A DNA stretch of 64,000 nt from the NCBI GenBank assembly GCA_030434875.1, contig JAUISW010000001.1, forward strand, positions 2,925,501 through 2,989,500, written 5' to 3'. The stretch comes from Lachnospiraceae bacterium C1.1. Its GTDB lineage: Bacteria > Bacillota > Clostridia > Lachnospirales > Lachnospiraceae. The notes beneath the pieces are model-generated. The model worked only from the letters and a program-made list of their open reading frames with translations, was not told the DNA's origin and ran no database searches. Both the position numbers and the translations under genes were made by a program. Positions within the stretch are counted from its first letter, which is position 1; every line of letters begins with the position of its first letter. This document shows, piece after piece, positions 51,100 through 59,299 of this stretch.

Positions 51100-51168
51100 T
51101 CAGTTATCCTCGATCATTGCCAATGCTCCATAGATATTTGAATCATCCCCGAGTGCTGCCTTTTTCAG
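51100..51168 (-). pseudogene. 3' fragment of a second ROK kinase gene
   Basis: The last 23 codons read NTVELKKAALGDDSNIYGALAMIEDN-like (identical in protein over the final 20 residues to the intact ROK kinase at 126-1085, but with many synonymous base changes). The rest of the gene is gone. It lies 99 bp upstream of mtnN. Confidence 0.8.
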
Positions 51169-51286
51169 CTCAACGGTATTATAGAGCAATTGACATCTCT
51201 CGTCCAATGAGTAATTTTCAAATATTCCCTCTTTTCGTATGACAGGTCCTGTATGAATATATTCAATATCCAAGTTAATGAATTTG

Positions 51287-52075
51287 TTATCTGAGATATT
51301 TATCCACTAACTCACTTACAATCTTCGAATTAAAAACATCTTGTACAGTTTCAAAAGTAAGAATCAAGCGCTCTCCGGGAAGTATCCCGTTCATTTGATA
51401 GCTATTGAGCTTTTTAACCGCCTTAATGGCATATTCAGGCTTGTCCATCATTCCTTCGTGTTCCCAATATATCTCTCGTCGCAGTTTTCTCGAAAGGAAA
51501 GTAAAGTCGGGATAGACCGTTCCGTATCCAACAAGATTTATGGGCTTTTCATACTTGTACAATATATTACTTCTGTAGAAATAGTCTGCAAGGATTTTCT
51601 CCGATTTTGATCTTACACGTTCTCCTTTCTCCGTAAGAATTACAGGCATTCCTTCCTTGAAAGCTTTCCCAACATATGGCTCTGAGTACCATCGTTCTTG
51701 TAATTGGCTAAATGATGGCTCAACCGGAATAACAAGTTTCTGTCTCTCTGGGTGTAGCGACGTAAATAGTTGTTCAATCTCATCATCATTATAATCCTTG
51801 AGGCACCTGGCAATATGCTTGGCTCGTTTCTCAGCAGTCTTAAGTACTGTATCATTATATGCTTTCTGTGCCAATTGACGAGGAAGCTGTATGTTTTCCC
51901 TTGAGATGTATTCTCCGCATCTGTCATCTATGCACTGATAATATCTGGCAACTCCATGATCTACCGAAATGCGAAGTCGTCCTTCAGGTGCAGCAATATC
52001 TTTTTCTCTTGCCTTAGCTATTATGCTTTGCAGACGTTTTTGTTCCTGTAACAGCTGTTCTTTTAATCCATACAA
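51287..52075 (-). CDS. PD-(D/E)XK nuclease-like protein, unknown function
   Basis: A 262-aa protein. The N-terminal half is a Lys/Glu/Arg-rich helical region (about residues 1-130, coiled-coil-like start MYGLKEQLLQEQKRLQ). The C-terminal half has a candidate PD-(D/E)XK core: KSEKILADYFYRSN near residue 160, VYPDFTFL near 185, and the metal-site-like IYWEHEGMMDKPEY near 200, in the order Glu, Asp, Glu-x-Glu. This pattern, with YPDFTF before a Glu-rich strand, fits a restriction-type fold, though the canonical Lys is not clear. No neighbour shares its operon; its upstream region is a tandem array. Confidence 0.6.
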   Translation of the reverse strand: MYGLKEQLLQEQKRLQSIIAKAREKDIAAPEGRLRISVDHGVARYYQCIDDRCGEYISRENIQLPRQLAQKAYNDTVLKTAEKRAKHIARCLKDYNDDEIEQLFTSLHPERQKLVIPVEPSFSQLQERWYSEPYVGKAFKEGMPVILTEKGERVRSKSEKILADYFYRSNILYKYEKPINLVGYGTVYPDFTFLSRKLRREIYWEHEGMMDKPEYAIKAVKKLNSYQMNGILPGERLILTFETVQDVFNSKIVSELVDKYLR

Positions 52076-52165
52076 ATATTTGTCCTCTTTTCTTTCTTAT
52101 TTTCTTTCGATTGGTAATATAAATAATGCTTTCTTGTAATGAAATTGCTTTTAGGAGATCATGAA

Positions 52166-52620
52166 TTGATTCAAATAAGTTTTTATCAAGAATAGGTCAT
52201 ATCTTTTTTCTTCTGAATATGACTTAAATTAGAAACTAATAGAATTGAGGTCAACCGATTACTGACCGGCTATTGACTCAGGTACAAGATATTGGAAATG
52301 CGGTCATGTTAATTCCCCAGGACCATTGACTCACTCTCGAAATTACATGATTTGAGGTCAACACATCCCCATGCAATAATTGACCCATATAGGGTAATGC
52401 TGGATTTGCAGTCAAATCCTCAACCGTAGCTGGTTGACTCATATAGAATAATCTTGGAATTGCAGTCAATCTGACTCTCTGCAATCATTGACTTAAACAG
52501 AATAAAATAAGATTTGCAGTCTAGAATACTCAGAAACGTAAACCAATAACCATGCCTTAAAATAAGTCTGAATAGAATTAAAAATGAAATTACTAATTTC
52601 TGAATAATTATGACTTAAAT
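52166..52620. repeat. Degenerate tandem array, unit about 54 bp
   Basis: TTGAC-type starts recur at 52,166 (TTGAT), 52,219 (ATGAC), 52,273, 52,326, 52,380, 52,434 and 52,489, that is every 53-55 bp, with weaker copies to about 52,620. Each unit has a more conserved part of about 36 bp (TTGACtcatatagaataat then ggaattgcaGTCAA) and about 18 bp that vary. The ends TTGAC and GTCAA are mutually inverted. It begins 91 bp upstream of the nuclease-like gene start. Confidence 0.75.
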
Positions 52621-52629
52621 AGAAAACCG

Positions 52630-52654
52630 GAAGCCACACAGGCTTCCGGTAATA
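52630..52654 (-). terminator. Terminator-like stem left of attL
   Basis: ccggaagcc / ggcttccgg with TTTT leftward, 50 bp left of the attL site. At the empty site it would terminate rpsI transcription, as comparable stems do at the other att copies. Confidence 0.65.
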
Positions 52655-52702
52655 AATCTTTGAATATTTCCAAAGAAACAATACTCCGCAATAACGGAAA
52701 TA

Positions 52703-52720
52703 ATTATCTCTTTGAGAACT
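52703..52720. other. attL of the mobilizable element
   Basis: attatctctttgagaact, identical over 18 bases to the end of rpsI at 62,591-62,608. Reads FSKR-stop leftward. To its right the left-end repeat of the element begins. Confidence 0.85.
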
Positions 52721-52885
52721 TTTTCAATGCCCTAATTGCCTTGTTTTGGGCATTTGTAGGATGAGTTGCTGTTTACCTGCTGCGTACGGTAGAAAGCTCA
52801 GGGCTACTGTATACGGCTGGTGGCAACTCTGTTATTTCTTTCTAAAAATCAGGTCCATCCAAGTATTATTGTAAGATAATATTCG
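52703..52885 (+). repeat. Island left-end repeat, copy 4 (element left end)
   Basis: The att site, then ttttcaatgccctaattgcc, gttgctgtttacctgctgcg, tacggtagaaagctcaggg and a diverged end. The rest of 52,886-53,074 is gene-free and shows nothing further. Confidence 0.82.
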
Positions 52886-53074
52886 GATATAACCTACTTC
52901 ACTTTTATTCTATAATCATCTGATCTGTACTTTGATCTCACACCATGCTTCTGCTAAAACTGCCTCATTGTCCTTACCGTCTATCGCTTCATATACGGCG
53001 GTTTCTAAGGATATAATCGATTCCTATTTTTGAATGAGATCTGTCTATATTTGTCAACATCTATTTTAAATCGT

Positions 53075-54112
53075 TTACCATATCCCCATTACATGTTGCA
53101 TCACAAGGCTTACAACTGTTATTCCTATCCAGCAGCAACCACCAAGCAGTATCGGCTTTCCACCGGATTTAATGAGCCTGATTATATTGCTGTTCAGGCC
53201 TATAGCAGCCATGGCCATTATGATAAAGAACTTACTAAGTTCCTTAAGGGGCTTAAAAGCATTCGAAGGGACTCCCAATCCCAGGCATAGTGTTGTGATT
53301 ATGGAAGCAAGAACAAAGAACACTATGAACATCGGAAATGCTCTCCTAAAGCTGAAACCATTGGTACTGCTTCCATCCTTTTTCGCTTCCCTTGCCCGCA
53401 GATACGCTAGTACCAGCGTAATAGGAATAATTGCTAATGTCCTGGTAAGCTTCACTGTAACAGCCTTGTCCAAAGTCTGACTACCCAGGTTCCACATGCT
53501 GTCCCAGGTTGATGCAGCCGCAGTTACTGAAGATGTGTCATTTACCGCAGTTCCTGCAAACATACCAAACGCTTCACCTGTTGTGATATCAAAACCTATA
53601 AGTTTCCCAATTGATGGGAAAAGGAGTGCTGCCAGCACGTTAAAGAAAAATATTACGGAAATTGCCTGCGCCACTTCATCATCATCCGCATCAATGACCG
53701 GCGCTGTAGCTGCTATCGCTGAGCCACCGCATATTGATGAGCCGACTCCGATAAGGGTCGCCGTATTCTTCTTTATATCCATAACTTTATGAAAAATCCA
53801 TGCAACGATAAGTGATGTTGATATTGTGCAGATAATTATTGGAAGAGATTGCTTTCCGGTCTGAAGAACAACCGACAGATTCATCCCAAATCCCAATAAC
53901 ACAACCGCAGCCTGCAGAATCATCTTTGATGTAAACTTTATTCCATCTGCCGCCTTTCCCTTATCATTCCAGAATAAAGCTATTATCATACCCAAAATGA
54001 TTGCAATTACCGCTCCGCCAACGACAGGGAATCTCTTTCCCATTAGCCATGAAGGAAGCGCAATAATGAAGCATACCATTATTCCCATATAATTCTTTTT
54101 CAAAAAATCCAT
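53075..54112 (-). CDS. YeiH-family membrane protein (putative sulfate/sulfite exporter)
   Basis: A 345-aa protein with about ten membrane helices; the UPF0324/YeiH signature [21 protein letters not shown] is in the centre and [15 protein letters not shown] follows. Members are thought to export sulfur oxyanions or similar solutes. It is divergent from a LysR gene, the same arrangement as YeiH with YeiE in enterobacteria, so the LysR protein is its likely regulator. Confidence 0.87.
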   Translation of the reverse strand: MDFLKKNYMGIMVCFIIALPSWLMGKRFPVVGGAVIAIILGMIIALFWNDKGKAADGIKFTSKMILQAAVVLLGFGMNLSVVLQTGKQSLPIIICTISTSLIVAWIFHKVMDIKKNTATLIGVGSSICGGSAIAATAPVIDADDDEVAQAISVIFFFNVLAALLFPSIGKLIGFDITTGEAFGMFAGTAVNDTSSVTAAASTWDSMWNLGSQTLDKAVTVKLTRTLAIIPITLVLAYLRAREAKKDGSSTNGFSFRRAFPMFIVFFVLASIITTLCLGLGVPSNAFKPLKELSKFFIIMAMAAIGLNSNIIRLIKSGGKPILLGGCCWIGITVVSLVMQHVMGIW

Positions 54113-54239
54113 CTCAAGACCTCTCTTACTTTCTACTCTGTTCTTTCGCAGGTCTTATTCTATTCTATCTTTTGAAAAAGATAAAATTATATATTATTAT
54201 ATATCCATAAATATTTCTTATCGTTATGGAGAACTGATT
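54113..54239. promoter_or_regulatory. Divergent promoter region of the yeiH-like and lysR genes
   Basis: A very AT-rich intergenic region with a dyad (atatattattatatat, 54,190-54,205) of T-N11-A type, the usual form of a LysR site. No other feature. Confidence 0.45.
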
Positions 54240-55133
54240 ATGCTGGATTTCAGGATAGATACCTTTCTATGTGTTTGCAGGCACCTCAATTTCACCAAGG
54301 CGGCTAAAGAGCTGAATATTACCCAGCCCGCTGTTTCTCAGCATATACATCACCTTGAAAATGAATATGGGACAAAGCTGTTTACCCAGGATGGGAAAAA
54401 GCTTTTACTAACTGACAACGGAAAACTTCTGTATCAAAAAATGAATCAGATAAAAAATGATGATGAAAGCCTCAAAGAAAGGCTCTCACAGAACAATCGC
54501 GGGTTAAAAGACATCTCTTTTGGTGTCACCATGACCATAGGAGAATACATAATTGCTGATCCGATCGGCGATTACATAAACAAACACCCGGATATTAATC
54601 TTAGGATTACCTTTGGCAACACATCAGAGCTTCTGAAAAAGCTCTCGGAGGGTGTTATAGATTTTGCACTTGTAGAAGGGTATTTCCCTGAAAACGATTA
54701 TGAAACCCTGCTTTTTAGCAGGGAAGAGTTTGTCCCTATCTGCTCAACAAAGCACTCTTTCACTCAGAAGCCGCGCGTGATAAAAGATCTCTTTTCCGAG
54801 CGAATTCTTATAAGAGAACCTGGTTCAGGAACGCGCAATATATTAGAAAGAGCTCTTGCCCTGAACAATTACTCCACAAGTGATTTTAGCCATTTTATCC
54901 AGGTGGAGAACATGCATGCCATAATAAGTCTTATTGAAAAAGACTGTGGTATCACCTTTTTATATAAAGCAGCGGTTGCATCAGGACTGCAGTCCGGATA
55001 TCTGAAAACAATCCCCCTTGACGACTTTAGGGTAAAACATGATTTTACCTTCATCTGGCCCAAAGATACTGTTTTCAGTGAAGAGATCCGTGCAATATGT
55101 GAGGAAATACAACCTATTACTCATTCTGCATGA
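54240..55133 (+). CDS. LysR-family transcriptional regulator (YeiE/CysB-like)
   Basis: A 297-aa regulator. The N-terminal winged helix (HLNFTKAAKELNITQPAVSQ, about residues 15-34) is intact, and the LysR substrate domain runs from about 90 to 295. GGAG lies a few bases before the ATG. It probably senses a small anion or amino acid and controls the divergent exporter. Confidence 0.88.
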   Translation: MLDFRIDTFLCVCRHLNFTKAAKELNITQPAVSQHIHHLENEYGTKLFTQDGKKLLLTDNGKLLYQKMNQIKNDDESLKERLSQNNRGLKDISFGVTMTIGEYIIADPIGDYINKHPDINLRITFGNTSELLKKLSEGVIDFALVEGYFPENDYETLLFSREEFVPICSTKHSFTQKPRVIKDLFSERILIREPGSGTRNILERALALNNYSTSDFSHFIQVENMHAIISLIEKDCGITFLYKAAVASGLQSGYLKTIPLDDFRVKHDFTFIWPKDTVFSEEIRAICEEIQPITHSA

Positions 55134-55160
55134 AGTTCATGTTCTTTTTCATAAAGCTTG

Positions 55161-55694
55161 TTATCCTGCCGTCTCATGAAAAGCATCCGGGACAGAAAAA
55201 AGAATCAAGCTACTTCCTACAAAAATCTGAATCGGATATGTGGTTAGTACGCTTTCAGATATTATCATGCTCAGCATGGTAATAGCGCCTACCGGTGGCA
55301 TATACATCTTAGTAAAATGAATAACGATAAGCATACCACATGTAACAACAATTGCTGCCACAAAAAGGATTCTAATAGCAGTATCTACCATATCGTCCCT
55401 GGAATTCAGCATCACAGGAACATATTCCTCATCTGTTCGAATTCCCTGAAATAGGAAAAGTTTATGAAACAGTATTACAAGTAATGTAAGTACAAATGCA
55501 GCTATAGGGTACACTATACTTGTAGTCTGCATCATCACCGGGAGCACTATTGCTGAGACAAATGGTGCAAATGTGGTTCCTGAAAACATAAAGATTACCT
55601 GAGCGATTGTGAATGCCAAAATCACTTCGATATATGTATCAAACGGAACACATGGGCAATTTGAATTATCTTCCGGTATTATTTTCCAACCCAC
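55161..55694 (-). CDS. HPP-family membrane protein
   Basis: A 177-aa protein with four hydrophobic segments, the region AFTIAQVIFMFSGTTFAPFV near the start and PPVGAITMLSMI near the end. It resembles the HPP family, which includes nitrite transporters. Its first 16 codons overlap the end of the HAD gene, so the true start may be further inside and the N-terminus could be incomplete. Confidence 0.6.
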   Translation of the reverse strand: MGWKIIPEDNSNCPCVPFDTYIEVILAFTIAQVIFMFSGTTFAPFVSAIVLPVMMQTTSIVYPIAAFVLTLLVILFHKLFLFQGIRTDEEYVPVMLNSRDDMVDTAIRILFVAAIVVTCGMLIVIHFTKMYMPPVGAITMLSMIISESVLTTYPIQIFVGSSLILFSVPDAFHETAG

Positions 55695-56395
55695 TTCAAA
55701 AGCACTTCGTAAAGCTCATCGAAAGAGGAGGCACAATAATTGATATTGTAAGCTTTCTGCGCTTCTTCGATATCACCGTAGGGCATGAACCACACAGATG
55801 CCAACGAAGCATTCTTAGCGCCCTGCATATCAGAAGAAAGTGAGTCACCTATCACGATACATGTCCTCTTCGGCTCATTCACGCCTTCAAGCACCATATC
55901 AAAAAACTTTTTGTCTGGCTTTGTTACGCCCATCCATTCACTGACATAAACCTTCTCGAGATACATATCGAGACCTGTTGACTTTATCCTTCCCTCGGCA
56001 TTGATAGTCGCGCCGTTAGATATGATATAGCACCTGGAATCTTGGATGGTATCTTTAAGCTTGCTCATGAACTCAAGCGCACCCTCAATAAGCACGCCGT
56101 TCTGCGACATCGTATAGATGAATTCGTTATTTACAGTAAGCGGATCTAGCTCGGAATGGCCTCCCTCACAGAACTCAAATAGGTCTGTAAACCTTCTTAT
56201 AAACAACTCGGTCCTTGTGATGGTTCCCTTCTCAAGCTCAAGCCAGAGAGCCTTATTGTACGCTTTAAAATGGTCATAGCATTCTTCTGTGAACTTCAGC
56301 CCGCATTCTGTAATTACTATCTCTAGCGCTTTTCGCTCAGAAGCATGGAAGTCGAGCAGCGTCATATCAAGGTCGAACAAGAAATTATGATGCAT
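55679..56395 (-). CDS. HAD-superfamily hydrolase (YjjG-type nucleotidase-like)
   Basis: A 238-aa phosphatase. Motif I FDLDMTLLDF lies near residue 6, motif II ISNGATIN near 118, Lys in VTKPDKKFFD, and motif IV VIGDSLSSDMQGA. The start at 56,395 gives the usual length of YjjG-like pyrimidine nucleotidases; an upstream ATG adds 18 residues without a site. It could clean up non-canonical nucleotides. Cargo of the mobilizable element. Confidence 0.82.
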   Translation of the reverse strand: MHHNFLFDLDMTLLDFHASERKALEIVITECGLKFTEECYDHFKAYNKALWLELEKGTITRTELFIRRFTDLFEFCEGGHSELDPLTVNNEFIYTMSQNGVLIEGALEFMSKLKDTIQDSRCYIISNGATINAEGRIKSTGLDMYLEKVYVSEWMGVTKPDKKFFDMVLEGVNEPKRTCIVIGDSLSSDMQGAKNASLASVWFMPYGDIEEAQKAYNINYCASSFDELYEVLLKWVGK

Positions 56396-56541
56396 ATAGA
56401 TGGTGATACTCCTTTTGAATATTTTTACCGCAATATAAAGATGGAGCATACGGAACTCGAACCAGGGATTCCCTTAGCACCAATGGACATATTATCTTTC
56501 GAGTTAAAGTATGATCATCTCGAGAAACCCGAATTTTTCAT

Positions 56542-56988
56542 TCATATAGCAATTCGAAAAAGTTGGTTAGCGGGACCCTGTATAGGTTCAAAATCAGCAA
56601 TTTTCTCAAAGCCATATTTTTCGTACAAACCATGGTGCTCGCTCTTAAGATACACTTCTTTAAATCCAATTTCTTTAGCATAGTCAAGGGCGAACCTTAT
56701 CATTAATTCTGAAATACGCTTCCCCCGATAATGTTCGTCGACAAAAACTAAGTTTATAAACGGACTAAAGTCATATTCCGGTGGCATCATTGTCCCTTTT
56801 TCTTCAAATACACAAAAGCCAACCACATTTTCTTCGTCAGTGGTAATAATAACCCTTGCCCAATCAGCAAAACTGTTTAACCGCATCCTTTCCGCTAAAT
56901 GTGTCCCCGCAATCCAGGAGCATTTTTCTGAAAATGCAATCGTCTTCTCCCACAAATATTCCCCTTTTTTTATAGATTGAGCTTTCAT
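56542..56988 (-). CDS. GNAT-family N-acetyltransferase
   Basis: A 148-aa acetyltransferase. The acetyl-CoA loop region reads NLVFVDEHYRGKRISELMIRFAL (R-G-K-R-I-S) and the end VYLKSEHHGLYEKYGFEKIA. Part of the cargo, near a second GNAT gene in the same direction. Substrate unknown. Confidence 0.8.
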   Translation of the reverse strand: MKAQSIKKGEYLWEKTIAFSEKCSWIAGTHLAERMRLNSFADWARVIITTDEENVVGFCVFEEKGTMMPPEYDFSPFINLVFVDEHYRGKRISELMIRFALDYAKEIGFKEVYLKSEHHGLYEKYGFEKIADFEPIQGPANQLFRIAI

Positions 56989-57042
56989 CTAATCGTCTCC
57001 TCAAATACCGGTTTTCGTTCTATATTATCCCGCAAGATATTC

Positions 57043-57522
57043 CTACAGCTCATGGTAGTAAGGGCAGATATTTTCATAATGTCCGTCCTTCATTCTGAAT
57101 CCCCCTGGTATAGTACCAAGCTGTTTAAATCCAAGTCGTTCATACAGATGCCTTGCGTGAACATTACTCTCTACGACAGCATTGAACTGAAGCACTCGAA
57201 ATCCCAACTCTTTTCCCTTCTTCAGGCAATCCGTCACAAGCTGTTCTCCGATATGCTTTCCTCTTGCATCTCTTGATACGGCATAGCTGGCGTTGCAGAT
57301 ATGTCCGCATCTTCCGACATTGTTGGGATGAAGGATATAAAGACCGAAAATCTTCCCATTCTCCTCCGCAACACCTGTATGACTCTGGGAAGCAAAGAAC
57401 TCCGCACCACCATCCAAATCAAGCATCTCTTCCTGCGGAAAAGCGATGCCATCCTCAACAACCTCATTCCATATTCTTATAATCTCAGGCAAGTCCTGAC
57501 TTTTGTACTCTCTAACAATCAT
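57043..57522 (-). CDS. GNAT-family N-acetyltransferase (phosphinothricin-acetyltransferase-like)
   Basis: A 159-aa protein starting MIVREYKSQDLPEIIRIWNE. The acetyl-CoA loop SRDARGKHIGEQLVTDCLKK is canonical, and motif B ARHLYERLGFKQLGTIPGGF with PGGFR is typical of PAT-like members. It may modify an amino-acid-like inhibitor. The repeat that borders the transfer module starts 25 bp upstream. Confidence 0.82.
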   Translation of the reverse strand: MIVREYKSQDLPEIIRIWNEVVEDGIAFPQEEMLDLDGGAEFFASQSHTGVAEENGKIFGLYILHPNNVGRCGHICNASYAVSRDARGKHIGEQLVTDCLKKGKELGFRVLQFNAVVESNVHARHLYERLGFKQLGTIPGGFRMKDGHYENICPYYHEL

Positions 57523-57546
57523 TTTCCTTTATCTCCATCGTGCGAT

Positions 57547-57668
57547 AAACTGGAATATAATCATTTCTTCTTTGATATGATTGAATTTATAACCACTATT
57601 CCTTATTCTATCCAATGTACCCACATAAAACAAGGGCGTTTTCACGCCCCTGCCTACTGCTATCATAG
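57547..57668. repeat. Border repeat upstream of the mob module
   Basis: Paired with 46,452-46,582. It separates cargo from the transfer module and ends inside the stop region of the relaxase gene. It includes a stem acaagggcgttttcacgcccctg that can terminate the leftward relaxase transcript. Confidence 0.8.
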
Positions 57669-57671
57669 TAT

Positions 57672-58751
57672 TTATCTCTCCGGACTGAGATTGTTCCTAT
57701 TGAGATTTGGACTTTGCTGTTCTTTCCTCTGGTCTACAATTGCCTGGCTCTCTCTAAGCTTTTGTAAGAGACTTGTCCTAGCCTTTTCAGCTACCTCAGG
57801 CTTCTTGGTCTTATCCCACCATTCCTTGAATGTTTTGAAGGCTTTCGAGACTAGTTTTCCCAGTGTAGTCTTAGGATTTTCAAGTGTTGCATATCTCATG
57901 AATTCCTTCTTCATTTCCGTATTTACTACTGAGTCTACATATTGGTTAACTGTGCTTTCGATGTCCTCCTTCATTTCTTTAGCCGTTCCATCCAGCGCTT
58001 CAATCTGTGTTTCCTTCTCTTGGCACTTATCTTCCAGCTTTTCATATTCTTGCTGCTTTAGCCTTAAGTAGAATTCTTTTGAGAAGTCGCTATTCCTTCC
58101 TTTTTCCTTTGGCTTTAAGGTTTCATCTCCAAAGATCTCCGGGTGGTCTTTCATCTGATGCTCTACAAAATCGTGCATTAGATCTTGTATTTTTTCTAGT
58201 CTCTCCTGATCAAACACTTTTGTTTTTGCCACCTGTTTGCTTAGTCCTCGTTTGTATCCCGTTGCTACCGGAACTCCTACTACGTGCATATGAGGTGAAT
58301 CCTCATCCAAGTGTGTTACCGCCGATGCGATTTTGAATTCCGGAACTATCTCTTTTACATATTCAAGCTGTTCCCTTAACAGTGGTTTCATTGCATTCCA
58401 CTGTTCTCTCGTCTTATCCGCCCAGAATTCCTTATCCCCTACTTGGAGAATTACCTCCGTAGCCACATCATTCTTTTTACTTTCGGATACATACTCCAGA
58501 TAGTCATGAATCTGTCTGTCACTTCTTTTACCTTTGTTGTATTCCGCAAGTGCCTCAGAGAATTCCCTTTCATAAATCTCTTTTACATCATCGAGAATAT
58601 TTACTTCACTCCCGACTTCCACTTCGATCATTTCTTCGTTATACTCTTCGCTTTGAAATAATCGGAGATTGTGCTTGCTCACCGAAACCACATCTCTTGT
58701 TTTGGTGAGCGAATGTTTCTTACATGAGATGTGAAATGTTACTGTTATCAT
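57672..58751 (-). CDS. MobV-family relaxase
   Basis: A 359-aa mobilization protein. The N-terminal MITVTFHISCKKHS, the motif HLDEDSPHMHVVGVP (about residue 145-159), with the HxDExxPHxH pattern of MobV/Pre relaxases, and a long coiled-coil C-terminus (about 230-300) are seen. The ATG at 58,751 follows AAGGAG. It nicks the oriT-like region directly upstream and leads the strand to a helper's conjugation system. C-terminus is Gln/Asn rich. Confidence 0.88.
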   Translation of the reverse strand: MITVTFHISCKKHSLTKTRDVVSVSKHNLRLFQSEEYNEEMIEVEVGSEVNILDDVKEIYEREFSEALAEYNKGKRSDRQIHDYLEYVSESKKNDVATEVILQVGDKEFWADKTREQWNAMKPLLREQLEYVKEIVPEFKIASAVTHLDEDSPHMHVVGVPVATGYKRGLSKQVAKTKVFDQERLEKIQDLMHDFVEHQMKDHPEIFGDETLKPKEKGRNSDFSKEFYLRLKQQEYEKLEDKCQEKETQIEALDGTAKEMKEDIESTVNQYVDSVVNTEMKKEFMRYATLENPKTTLGKLVSKAFKTFKEWWDKTKKPEVAEKARTSLLQKLRESQAIVDQRKEQQSPNLNRNNLSPER

Positions 58752-58784
58752 AAACAAACTCCTTTCATATTATTTTTTTGCCGC

Positions 58785-58870
58785 CGGCAGGCCCCTCGGA
58801 GAGCCCCCGGATAATGATGTGTAATGTCATTATCCATAGGGGGTTACCCATAACGACACGTTATGGGGAA
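58785..58870. other. Candidate oriT
   Basis: Directly upstream of the relaxase gene lie nested inverted repeats: ggataatga / tcattatcc (58,809-58,835), cccataacg / cgttatggg (58,847-58,867), and a GC-rich stem near 58,776-58,790. MobV elements have their nick site in such hairpins at this position. Confidence 0.55.
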
Positions 58871-58958
58871 GCTCGCTCCGCTCGCCTGTCAACCCATTCA
58901 CTCCTTGGCTGATTATTACAGGAGCGTGTCACGCTCCCGTTCAATCCATCAAGGGAAA

Positions 58959-59192
58959 TCACCATCTAAAATCCCTGTGCATTCCCACCATATCGAGGTA
59001 GTCCTGACGAGCTTTTTCTTTCTCTTCTTCAGTGGGTGCTGTCTTGAACTTTGAATAGATTTCGTGCCTTGCTAATTTTTCCATCTTGTCCTCAAGTTCT
59101 TTTTTGATCAGATCAGTATCTTCGTCGAACTCAAAGACCAGTAATCGTATCAGCCTTATAAATAATTCCTGTGATATCTGTACGTTTTTCAT
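58959..59192 (-). CDS. Small helical protein of the mob module
   Basis: A 77-aa highly charged, helix-forming protein starting MKNVQISQELFIRLIRLLVF, with AAGGGA upstream. It lies between the RepA-like and the MobV genes, so it may be an accessory to mobilization or replication. No known domain. Confidence 0.65.
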   Translation of the reverse strand: MKNVQISQELFIRLIRLLVFEFDEDTDLIKKELEDKMEKLARHEIYSKFKTAPTEEEKEKARQDYLDMVGMHRDFRW

Positions 59193-59299
59193 TCGTCCCT
59201 TTCTTCTAGTCCGCAACAATGCAGTGTCTTTATCTTTTTACAACCTTGCAATCTTAAGAGTGTAACTTCAGATACCTTACATTGTTGCGGTCTTGATTA

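Noticed and set aside
52166..52620. CRISPR array
   Set aside because: The variable parts are about 18 bp, the repeats are strongly diverged and no cas genes occur in the window.
56442..56516. tRNA-like text on the minus strand (ggttcgagttccgtatgctcc with a partly matching 5' acceptor, 74 nt apart)
   Set aside because: The acceptor pairs at six of seven positions, but the T stem pairs poorly and D and anticodon arms do not fold. It is a decayed tRNA at best or coincidence.
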